Shown here: piece after piece, positions 12,101 through 24,100 of the stretch
How the letters are laid out: each line of letters opens with the position of its first letter
Position numbering within the stretch: the first letter of the stretch is position 1
Assembly: GCA_948470475.1 (NCBI GenBank)
Contig: OX419341.1
Location: forward strand, 11,245,600-11,309,599
Reading direction: 5' to 3'
Length of the DNA: 64,000 nucleotides
Origin: Galaxea fascicularis
Taxonomy: Eukaryota; Cnidaria; Anthozoa; Scleractinia; Euphylliidae
The notes under the pieces: generated by a model
The model's input: only the letters and a program-made list of their open reading frames with translations
Told to the model about the DNA's origin: nothing
Database searches by the model: none
Translations under genes and position numbers: made by a program

Positions 12101-15100
12101 TACTTAATTTACTCGGCCTTTTAACTCGTTGTGTACATGGTACAGCAGTGGTACAAGCACCAGTTATCTGAGGCAAGATTCAGCAAATATGAATAAACAC
12201 ATTTCGACAACCCGATATGAGTAATTCCGATAAAAGAGATAAAATGCTCATACCATCTGGTAGTGGCACTAAAAGTCGTCACAATGGTGACCATCCTCTC
12301 TGCTGTTTGCTTAGGATGTAATCAGAGTTGTTCAGGTAAAGATGGACTAGACACTTGCATTATTTGGTTTTAAGAAGTTGAACTGACGCTTGCATTATTT
12401 CCTTCTGTAAAATAGGACAATCACATGACTTTTAGAGGGCATATAGTTTATTTGTGGTCCGAGTAACATCATTTACGTCCGAGCGGAGCGAGGGTGCAAA
12501 TGATGCCACGAGGGACACACATTCATTTTATAAGAAAAAAAATTGTTTAACAGAGATGTAGCATGTATTAACTGTTGTATGGAATGTTGTCGCTACAATA
12601 CGATCAGCTAAACAAGAGCCAAATAACTTTCCTTTTTGTTTACAATAAAAGTCAAATATAATCTAGTTTTAAAAAGATTGGTAACAATGATTAACAAAAA
12701 GTACGATTTATATTTAAAAAATAATAGTCTTTCCGTTCAGAGGGCGGCAAATGCATTTTCAGCCCGGGCATTTCCCGTTTGGCCCGAAAAAAGGGCAGTT
12801 TGTAATTTGGCCGCGCGAATTGAAAATAATAAGTTCTTACAGCCCAGTACCACTAAAGAACAACAAATACAAAATTACGATATTACTGAATTTCTGCCCT
12901 CTCCAAAGGAATTCTCTTTGGAAAAAGCCATGCAGAAGATGGTAGATGAATGGGACAGCATTGCATTTAACACCACTGAGTATCGAGACACTGGCGTGTC
13001 TATCTTAGCTGCAGTGGATGAAATTCAAACCACACTTGATGACCAAATTGTCAAGACCCAGACAATGAGAGGATCTCCCTTTATAAAACCCTTTGAAACA
13101 GAAATAAAGGTAACTTTTTGTCTTGTCTTTTGTGAGTACGGACTTCAGTATTGAGAATGATGCATAGGATATATGTTGCAGTTAAAAATTAACTTCAGGT
13201 CAAATTTTTTTAACCTAGGTTAAAAAATCAATTTCCTTTTTCTCCTAACTGCTGGAATGCCCAGATTCTTTATGTATATGTTACAGTTAAAAATTAAATT
13301 CAGATAAAAATTTTTTAACCTACAGGTGTGGGTTGAAAATCAATTTCTCCTAGCCCTAATTTTGAATAATTAGGCTTGGGCAACAAAGATTTGAGAATCG
13401 ACCTAGGTTAAAAATTTTACCTGCAACATATACACACAAACCAATACGCAAACTAAACTGCCTCTAATTTACTGCGATTAAATTTTTTTCCTTTTGCTGT
13501 CCGTGAATGATTACGTACTGTTGTTTTTAGGCATGGGAGGAACGTTTGTTGAAGATGCAGGAGATTATTGATGAGTGGCTCAAGGTTCAGGCTCAGTGGC
13601 TGTACCTTGAGCCAATCTTCAGTTCTGAGGACATCATGCAGCAGATGCCTGAAGAAGGACGCAAATTCAAGACTGTGGATAGGAACTGGAGGGACATAAT
13701 GAACTTTGTGTCCAAAGATCCTAAGGTACCTTAGTCTGAGTGTACTGATGGATGGTCAGTCGATGATGGCCATTTGTAGCTTAATCTTTTATCGGATAGT
13801 TTGTAGTTATGGAACAAATCTCCTAAACGACCACCAAGTCTCTTAGATAAAAGTGACGTGGGATTTTGTTCCACAAGAATTGAAATTTTCCTCCAATCCT
13901 AAAAATACGATTTCGTTTGTTTGGTTGATCAGTTAGTTTTTCCAACCAGCTGTAGAGCATTTGAAGGGATAAAGAGTATTAGCTGATTGATTACCTAGCC
14001 TTCACACAACCCTGGTGTGTAATATGTAGGCCAGACCACAACACCGGGAACTGTTGCAGGATATTTACGTTCCCTTCAAGTTTTGCGTTTTGGGGGTGAA
14101 GGGAACTTGGCCAATTGCTTAGCTGCCAAATGACTTGATCATCTGACATGGGGGAGAGGCCAAGCACACAACAAGCAAAATCTGACCATCGGTGATTTGT
14201 GGTTTGTTTTGGGGTTTCTACTCATGACTGTCTCCTTGGCAGTCTAATAACACTAAGGTATCATAGCTATGAGGGAAGGAGGTTGAATTTGTTGCAGGTT
14301 GCAGTTGCTTTCTGTCTGTGACAGGGAACGTCTTGCATCCTTTTGCGGAAGAACTGAATTGAACACAGGGTTTTTGCCACATTGTCGCCAAGGTCATTAG
14401 TGTTTCTCTTCTTCCTTTATTATTTTACGTCTTTCGCTGCAGTCTATCTTTCTCTCTTTTCTTTTTTTTCTTTCTTTTTATATTTCTATATTTCTTTTTA
14501 TTTATAATTCAACTTCCAGTAACTATAGTGGTGCAGATTTTAACCAGCTAACATAACTCTTTTGTATGACATTTACATTTTAGGTTTTGTCTGCCACGTC
14601 AATGCCAAGTATGCATGAGAGACTGAAGGATAGTAATGACTTACTTGATCAGATCAACAAAGGATTGAATGCTTATCTGGAAAAAAAGAGGCTATTCTTC
14701 TCAAGGTCAGCCCATTTTTTTGTAATACAGGCGACTAGAGAAGAGTTTCTAGTTTAGGGGGTTAGCCTAGTGGTTTTGATAAGTGATTTCAAAATTCTTT
14801 TTATTTCTCCGGTAGTCAGCCTTAAGTGAATTGCAGATCAGTTTGCAATGAAAAGTGTGTTGGTACAGTTACTGTTTGTTTGAATTGATTTATCATCCTA
14901 ACAAGTTTATGAAGTCAGTGATAAGTACGTAATACTCATCTATCAATCGAAAATTAACTACAACTTGTCAGCCACTTGAATTTTACCCTATAATCAGGCC
15001 TTCCCCTGGAGCAACGGGAAAGAGGGCCAGATTCATTTACTTGCTACCAGATCTTGTGTGTAAAGAACAGATTGGCTATCGGTTCAAACGTCTGATCAGC

Positions 15101-18100
15101 ATTTGTCGGCTTTCATGAAAATACTTGAAAGCGCTGTGAGTGCGAACTTTTTTCCCATGTGAATCTTTGAAGGTAGAGCAACAAAAGTTCGCTTAAAACA
15201 TTTAATTTGCTCTCGCGAAAATGTACTAGCATTCTTCTGATGGGTTGATTTATCATGGAATGCCAAACTCAGAGGTCTTGGAGGGAGCAGGGTTGGCGCA
15301 GTGGTGAGAGCGCTCGCCTTTCACCAATGTGTCCCGGGTTCGATTCCCGGACTCGGCGTCATAAGTGGGCTGAGTTTGTTGGTTCTCTACTCTGCTCCGA
15401 GAGGTTTTTCTCCGGATACTCCGGTTTTCCCCTCTCCTCAAAAACCAACGTTTGATTTAATTCAGAGTTTATTTGATTTGCAGTCTCCCCAATTAGTAGA
15501 GCGCTCGTGTTCAGCTAGAACGATTTGAGACTAAAGTTATCATCCTTTATAGAATGAATGGAGCCAACGAAATGAAAACATTAGTTGTGATATTTTTGTT
15601 TTTGTTACAATGAACAACGAGGTCGTGGGTTCGATTCCCACCGAGTTCATAAGAATTTTTTCTTTGCCTCGTGTGGTTCCCTGATACACTTTACTAGGGC
15701 TAACGCCCAGTGGGTTTTTCATGGGTTTCTATTAGCACTTTAATTTACACTTCACAGTTAATTCTCTATTCCACCACTTGTATGTGTTTATAGTGCTGCG
15801 CGGCACAACATACATAAAATATCTTAACCAAGTTTCTCTGAACTTCATTGTAGTAGTATACGAAATATGAGAAGGCCAGTTAAGAGAATATGCATGTTGA
15901 TGTCAGGGCTTAAAGAGTTTATATCTAAATAAGTAAAATATATCAGGTGTTTCTCTCTATATATATTTTATCATTCCCCTGGCTTTCCTCATTGGGCCAA
16001 AATAAATAAATAAATTACAACTCATCACAGGTTGCCCAAATTATTTCGTCAACTGTGTTTTGTAGCACACTGAGTTGCTGTTTCTAATTTGTCAATAATA
16101 TCTTTGCAGGTTTTTCTTCTTGTCTAATGACGAGATGTTGGAGATTCTCTCAGAAACCAAGGATCCTTACCGTGTTCAGCCACATCTCAAGAAATGTTTT
16201 GAGGGAATTGCTAAGCTAGAGTTCACATCTTCTCTAGATATCACGCACATGTACAGCAGTGAAGGGGAGAAGGTACATTTAATTTGTACAAGTATTCTCT
16301 CAAAGCAGGCTCCATATAAACAGCTCGTGATTATTGTCTCAATTTCCATTCTGTGTTTAAGGTTCCATTGAGTGACACAATATCTACGTCAGAAGCACGT
16401 GGTGCCGTAGAAAAATGGCTTCTGCAGGTGCAGGACTTAATGCTGGTCAGCATCAGGGATATTATTGAGCGGGCTGTGCAGGTGTGTAGCTTATTTGTTG
16501 GCTACCTTTTGGTAAACTTGGTGTTTGACCATCTGCATTTGATTTTTGTGTTCGGTTATCTCTTCAGGCTTATGCAACTGATGAAAGGAAGGCATGGGTA
16601 CTATCTTGGCCTGGGCAGGTTAGAGCTATCATTGTTTTTCCCTGTGTTGAATATTGTGTTCCTCTGATGTTACATACAAAGGATGGTGTGATGACGGAGA
16701 AACGTTGTTCTTTATTGTGCCAGGTTGTGACATCAGACAGTTCACAACAGTATCAATTAACAGCTAAGAACCTTGTCTGTTATTCTAGTAATTATTTATT
16801 TGTTACAATTTAATGGCTTAATTTAAAAAATATATAATTAAAAAAGAAAACTCCATACTAAGACAGATCATCTGCACATTACTGAGAATTTAACAGTAAA
16901 AAACAGGAACTGCGGATCATTTGAGACTATGCAATAAATAATAATTGTTTTGATTCATTTTGATATAACACAGTTGCAAATAATTGGTCGAAGCAAATCA
17001 TTAGGGTATGAACTATGAGGGCTAGCTTGGTCTGATGAGAAACTTTAATAAAGGAATAAAACTCGCCGAGTGTATTTCTGAGTTATACAAGCAGACGGGA
17101 ATTCTTAAGAAGATGGAAGAAGTGCTTCTCGCACTTCTCGAGTGTTCTTTTTGGTAAGTGCTTTTATTACTCAACAATGTAGTTTGACTTTATGTCCATA
17201 GACATCGGTTGGATCACACATTTTTTTATCGTTTTCCCATTTTTTCCTTGATATTAATGTGCAGAGATCCCGGTGCACTCACTCTCCTGACGTAGGATGT
17301 GTGCAGTATATCTTCTTTAAAATGTTCGAAGAGTAGTTACTTGTGCTATGATTGGCCGAATCGAGTCTATAATATCTCCGTCTCTGTCACGTGCACACAG
17401 CTTACGTTACCACCGTGCCCGAGCGCAAATCTTGAGACATTTAATGAAAGAAATGATGGTAAAAACAAAAAAAAAGATGTGATTCAATACAAATTCAACA
17501 TTATTTGGAACATAAAAGGAAAATTTTGGAATTAAAATATCAACCAATTTCATTATCAGACTTCAGGTATGAAAACTAGCTCTGAAAATCCTCCGGACAT
17601 TTTTTAAAAGAAATATTAAACATTTTCGTCGTACATTGTTGAGTTGGGATTTTTTTAAGAACACTTAAGAAGTGCGAGAAGCACTCGCCTATGGCTCGTG
17701 CAGGTAAACTACACTTTGTTAATGCAGTTTATTGTCACTGTAGATTGTCATTTGCGTGAGTCAGATATACTGGACTCAGGAGGTGCATGAAGCTATTCGT
17801 TCAGGACCCCATGGATTGAAAGAATATCATGAAAAACTCTCCCAGCAGGTCAGTCACATTTTGAGCGGAACAAATTTGTTGAAAGAGGAATTTACTAAAA
17901 AGAAATTGCGTGAGGCTGCTTACAATAATTGCAAGACTATCATGGGGCTTGGGATGTCTACCAATTTTTAACTGCGCTTTGGTCGACACACCATTGAATA
18001 AGCTCTGTGTTTGTTTTAGCTTTATGGCAAAATTTAACCATCTTCTAGTTCCTTGTTACATATCTAAAGTGCGACGAAAGAGGATTCAGTCGTGAGATCC

Positions 18101-21100
18101 TCTTCTGTATTCCTCACTTGAATTTCAACAAATGTATCAAGGCAGTTCCTTGTTTTTAATTTTATTGTTTGAGTAGATGGGTGGGATGTTTGGTTGGATC
18201 TTGGAGAACACACTTTGCTTTAATTTGGAACGATATTTGGTGAAGCGATTTGTATGTGATGTAACTAGATGGCTACACCGATTTGTCTATTTAGCTTTCA
18301 GACATCGTAGTCCTCGTCCGTGGCAAGTTGTCAAAGCAGAACAGAACCACTCTTGGAGCCCTGGTGGTGATAGACGTTCATGCTAGAGATGTGGTGCATG
18401 ACATGGTTAACAAAGGTACATCTGCAACATTTATTTATATACTATGCATATCCCACTTGTCACTTGTAGTTTTTACATACTTACACTTGTCTAAAGGAAG
18501 GTGACACCTAACTATAAGAGTGATTTTTGTGTGCAGTTATAACCACGATAGAAAGTTAGATCTTCAGAAGGGCTATGCGAATCTAGAAGGAAATTCGGGG
18601 AAACCAGGTATTTGTTAGAGATAATTTGGCAACAATAATGCTAAAATGCTTTAAAATAAGTATCAGTGGCCATTTATACGAGGAAACGCGAACAATATAC
18701 ATTTCAACCCGTTCACGTGTTACACAAACTGCGGCTTGTATTAGGCGCGAAACCACTCGTGTAAATGGTATCACGGCTTGTATTAGGCGCGAAACTACCC
18801 GTGTAAATGGTATCACGGCTTGTATTAGGGGCGAAACTACCCGTGTAAATGGTATCACGGCTTGTTTGCGGCTTACGCAGGAAACTCACTCTACGCGACC
18901 GCTCGCGCAAGTCCGCGATTGCTATGGCACCCAACACGTAAGCGAGGCATTAGTTGCGAATAAGTCGTGAATCATTCATAAGAGCAGTTAGCGTCTTTTT
19001 AAAGCCGCACTCGTCTAAATGGACCAGTTCGTGTCCTATTTAAGCCGCAGTTTGCTTAAGCCGCGGCTTATTTTCCTTTTTTTTTTTTAATGGCCCTAAT
19101 ATATTTAATAATTCAACCCTAATCATCCATGAGAAATGCATGGTTACCCATAACGTACCATCTGGATTCCAGAAGCCCGCACTGAGATCCCTATTCCCAC
19201 ATATTTATATACCGTGCAAAGGTAATACCCTATTCTTGATTTCTGGATCAATCTTGATATGCACCAAAACCTATGCTCAGTAGTAGAGGGAGGCAACGTC
19301 CTTAAACAAGGTTTTTACATTTAAATTTGTTATTGGCATCTTTTGTTGTGCAGATTTTTTATTTGATTTTATATTGGTGTCAGGGGTTTCTCAGGAGAAT
19401 GATTTCCAGTGGTTATGTCAGATGCGTTACTACTGGGAACAGGACAACTGTCTTGTAAGAATCATCAATGCCACTGTTCGTTATGGATATGAGTACCTTG
19501 GCAACTCAGGCAGGTCAGTCAAAGTAACCACTTATATTGGACAACTTAACTTTATTCACGTATATTGACCCAGTATGCGACGATGATACCGAGATCCAAC
19601 CATGCGAATAATCTCATCTTTAGAGGCAAGGTAAGATCTCAGCTGAGGCTGGCTTACCCTTGCTTTTATATATACCTTACATCTGCAGCTGGTTATTACA
19701 AAAGCTCCATGACGTTTAACTGATCCTACAGCGTCATTGATTTTATTTCATTTAGACTGGTCATCACCCCCTTGACAGACCGCTGTTATCGTACTCTTGT
19801 GAGTGCTTTTCACTTGAATCTGGGGGGAGCACCTGAAGGTCCTGCGGGTACTGGCAAGACAGAAACTACCAAGGTATATACACTCATGGAACTATGGAGT
19901 AGGGGTCCAAAGAATGAGTATTATTGATGTGTCTTCTCCAAAGATGAGAGTGCAAGCCTGTTCAAGTGGTAACAATCTGTTTTTACCCATGTAGGATTTG
20001 GCAAAAGCCCTTGCAATACAGTGTGTCGTATTTAACTGCTCAGACGGCTTGGATTACCTGCAGATGGGGAAAGTAAGTTCAGTCGTGTTTCCTTCTGTCA
20101 TTTGCCTTGGTATAGAACATTAACATTTTGTTTGCACAGTTCTTCAAAGGTCTGGCATCATGTGGTGCGTGGGCTTGCTTTGACGAGTTCAATCGAATTG
20201 AGCTAGAAGTTTTGTCTGTGGTGGCTCAACAGGTATTTCTCTTATATTCTTGTATGGTATGTGGTATTCTTGATATGGTAACTGTAAATTTTGGATGGCC
20301 TGTTTCAGACTCTGAGACAGTGAGCTAATGTTGAAATAACGGGGAAAAATAATGAGCATTCAAGCTTGGCTTCTTCAATGTTAGAAATGAAAGATGATGG
20401 GCTGCACCTCCGAAAACAGTCGGTTTTGGCAAAAGCATTAGCATGTCTGTAATTACCATGGAAGTCCGTAATGGCACTTTGAAAATCACATTGAAAGTCA
20501 TTTGTGCGCACTATAAACGATCCGCTGAGCAAAGACTGATTACTTTTAATTTGAAAATGCCCTGGCAAATATACTTTTGTTAGGGGCGTTTGTCAGATTT
20601 GGGTCGTTTTCCACCCAGCATGCTTGGTGTAGTTGCCTAGCAGAGGGGGACATTGGGATTTTCGTTTTTGCAATTTTGGCTATTAGATCGGGTTTTCGGT
20701 TTTTGTGCCAAAAGACTCCGGTTTTTTTGGCTTTGGTTTTTATTCCTGTTTGCGGATTTTTCGCTTTTTAGCATCTGGTTTTCGGTTTTCGTAAAAAATG
20801 CTAGTAGTGTTTCGGTTTTGGTATCAGATGTGGTTTTTGGTTTTTCCTGTTTTGTCCTATTTGCGGTTTTCGGTTTTAGCGGAATTTTTCTACGGTTTTG
20901 CTGTTTTGGATGATTTTTTCTTCGTTTTTTCATACCCCAATGCCCCCCTCTTAGAAGAAAACACCTCTCATAAGTGCCAATAATCAAAGCTCGTTAAATC
21001 CCAATGAAAAGAAAAACAGATGAAATTGCTTCAGTAAAAAATGTTACACCAAAAGCTTATGACATGTGGCCACTACTTTGACGCCGTGTAACTTTGGGGT

Positions 21101-24100
21101 ATTCTTTTTTTGTGTCAGATCTTGTGTATACAGAGAGGGATAGCTGCTCATCAAGACCGCTTTGTGTTTGAGGGAACAGAGTTGAACTTGAATGCTAACT
21201 GTTTTGTGGCCATAACCATGAACCCTGGTTATGCAGGGCGGTCAGAGCTTCCAGATAACCTCAAGGTAAAAGCTCCCATGAGAGCGGTCAGTACTTGTTA
21301 TCACAAGCTGTGATGACTAAGAGTTTCTTGTCTTTCCACGTGTTAGAGAACACCACTCTGAGGTCAATTATGTAACATTCTTGTTAGTTGTCTCGCTCCT
21401 CGCCGAGTCCTCGGTTATCTCGTTTCAGTTGCTATGTGTTTCTGTTTTACGTTTCTACATGATCAATAGTAACAGGACTGGTTGATTGAATGCCAGGTAT
21501 TGTTCCGCACTGTGGCTATGATGGTGCCAGACTATGCGCTGATTGGTGAAATCATGCTCTATTCATATGGTTTTGTGGATGCCCGCAACTTATCGGTCAA
21601 GATTGTCACCACATACAAGCTGTGCTCTGAACAGGCAAGTGCTGGGAAACAGTCTAGGGAGTGGTAAGGGGGTGTCTAGATCACGTTTCACGGAAAATAA
21701 GACGGTCCTTTCACAATTCACGAAAACCAAAGACATAATGAAAATAATGGAAAATAAATGGAAAATAATTTTGCAAAATCACGATTCACGAGCAAAAAAT
21801 TAGCCATTTTACATTAGACCGGGAAGAAAAGGCCGGTCGCGAGTCACGAAAATACCCTTTATCACCCTCAGTATAGCATGCTTCGAATTACATCATCTTG
21901 TCTTCTTTATGACTTCATCTGCTCTGTTTTACTGGCTACTGTTGTTAACAACGGTAGACATGTTGCTACGACTTGTGATAGTAAGTAAGTTATTGCGATA
22001 AGAATCCGGCGGAAAGTGTTCGGAAATTCGATCAATCTGGAGGTTTTACCGTCGGGCGCAATTCGATCAGTAATCGGATGGAATCGCTGAAACTCAAACC
22101 ATGTGCTCTTCGTTTGCCTTTCGGTCAGAGAGCTGAGACACACAAGATGGCACTCGGATGGCTTTGTACACAATACTTTTGTGTTCATTTGAACTCACTC
22201 AGTGCCCTAAGTGTTTCATCACAAAGTATTCTTGAGATTTTATGGTGGTCTAGTAAGATTGTACCCGGGGATTGTACAGGAACAACGTCGATTGCTAGTG
22301 AGTCGTGTTTGTTCGAACATTCTGAGCGGGAGGCGTATTGTCAATTATTTTTGTTGCGTGATCTATGCACCTGATGAGCCTTTTTTAGAGGGTCTATTGT
22401 AGGGGTCCGCCTCCGCAAACCGCCATACTTTGTTCTTCCAAGACCGAAAACCCGTCTTCATTTTCATCTAAAGACCAAAACCGCACTTATTTCTTGATCG
22501 TAAACCGCCAAAAAAAAAAAAAATACGCATCTTCCCGAGAACAGACACTCAAGTTTAACAAAAAGAAGCCTCACCTGTGATCTGTTCTGTTGTAAAGCAC
22601 TTAGTAAGCGGATAGAGCACGAAAAAAGTGTAGGGGAAACATGAAACGTAGTCGAGTGTTTTCCTACTTCTTGAGTGCTCTATCCGCTTCCTAAGTGCTT
22701 TAAAACAGAACAGATCACAGGCAAGGCTTCTTTATTTGTTTTTTAGAATAACGTTTCGATATAACACGCGCTCTGATTGGTTAAAACAGCGTACTTTATG
22801 AGAGTACAGATGTACGCAGCTTTGGTTGTCACGCCATCCACCCAAATCAATTTCCCCATTTTTCAATTCCCTTGGTTTTTATTTTGACGCATACGCCTTG
22901 TACGACCTAGAAAACGAGTTTGAAAACGAGCTGTTAGTCTCAATGGATTTGGAAGATGCTTCTGTGGGTAACACCACAAATACAGCGTCAAAAATCAGGG
23001 ATTTTTATCACGTGTTTTCAGAAGTTGCTGAAATTGTCCGAGTCACTCAGTGACGAGGGCAAAACACACAAGTGATATTAATACTTAATTTTACGAGGAC
23101 TCATTCTGTTACCAGTGAATGACATCAGGGGAAAATGTTTCTTAACACTGCTGAGGCACGTCGAAAAACAGTCAGCCAAAACAATTCAACTACTTTTTAA
23201 TTTGACTGTCCCGAACGAGTGTAGATGAATATTATTTACATTCAGTCGAGAGATAAATATGAGTTTCACTCCTGAACAAAAGTAACAATGATGAACCAAA
23301 TGTTCAAAGCTTCAATTTATTTACTGAATTCACCTGTGTTGTAGAGGTTTCTACCACTTGAAAATACAGGTCCACTTAAAAACACGCATTCTTAAACATA
23401 GCAAACAGTTTGTCCAAACAAAGAACTTATAGCTGTGAGCTGCACAGTCGAATTTTGAGCTTGGGAAGCCTGTGCTCGGACAATTTCAGCAACTTCTGAA
23501 AACACGTGATAGAAATCCCTAATTTTTCACGCTGTTATTTGTGGTGTTACCCACAGAAGCATCTTCCAAATCCATTGAGACTAACAGCTCGTTTTCAAAC
23601 TCGTTTTCAGCGCAAATTTGCATGATCTCTTGTGATAATACCGAACAACGTAAAACATTTATACTGATTAGCAGTGCTTTCGAATGGTAATTCCAGCAAA
23701 GCTTTAAGACCGACGAGAATTCTTTCCCTGTACACTTTCGGGTCCAAGAATGTAATTTCTGTATTCGATACAGTAATAGCCCACTTATAAGAACCTGAAT
23801 TTTTCAATTTAGTCTAAATAGGTTCTTATATAAATGGTACTTGAAGCAAATTTAGGCTACCAAGGTTCTTAAAGTGGGTTCTTATATTTTCATCTGAATA
23901 TAATCTGAATATACTATATATAAATAATTATAAATATCATCTCACAGCACAGAGTAGCACAGAGTAATGCCTATAGGCAGTTCAGTGCAGGTACAGTATA
24001 TGTCCTTAACAAAACATATCAAAGAAACTCATGTTGATACCAAATTCATAACAAGTTCAAGGAATGAGGAGAAATGAAAAAAATATACTAAAAACTGAAG

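Noticed and set aside
18302..18305. Acceptor ctttcag at about 18301 for exon 17
   Set aside because: It would put a TAG in phase; the acceptor at 18294 keeps the frame and the conserved residues.
18736..18870. Possible CRISPR-like array
   Set aside because: The units are contiguous without unique spacers, and the host is a eukaryote.
18583..18970. ORFs of about 74-114 codons with repeated peptides
   Set aside because: Produced by a 42-bp tandem array; no start context or known domain.
20637..20987. Overlapping long ORFs on both strands
   Set aside because: Composition is a run of cggttttcg-type words within an inverted-repeat element; the predicted proteins are low-complexity.
21635..21667. 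Read-through of exon 23 past the GC donor
   Set aside because: The frame soon meets a stop and departs from the conserved protein, whereas exon 24 continues it exactly.
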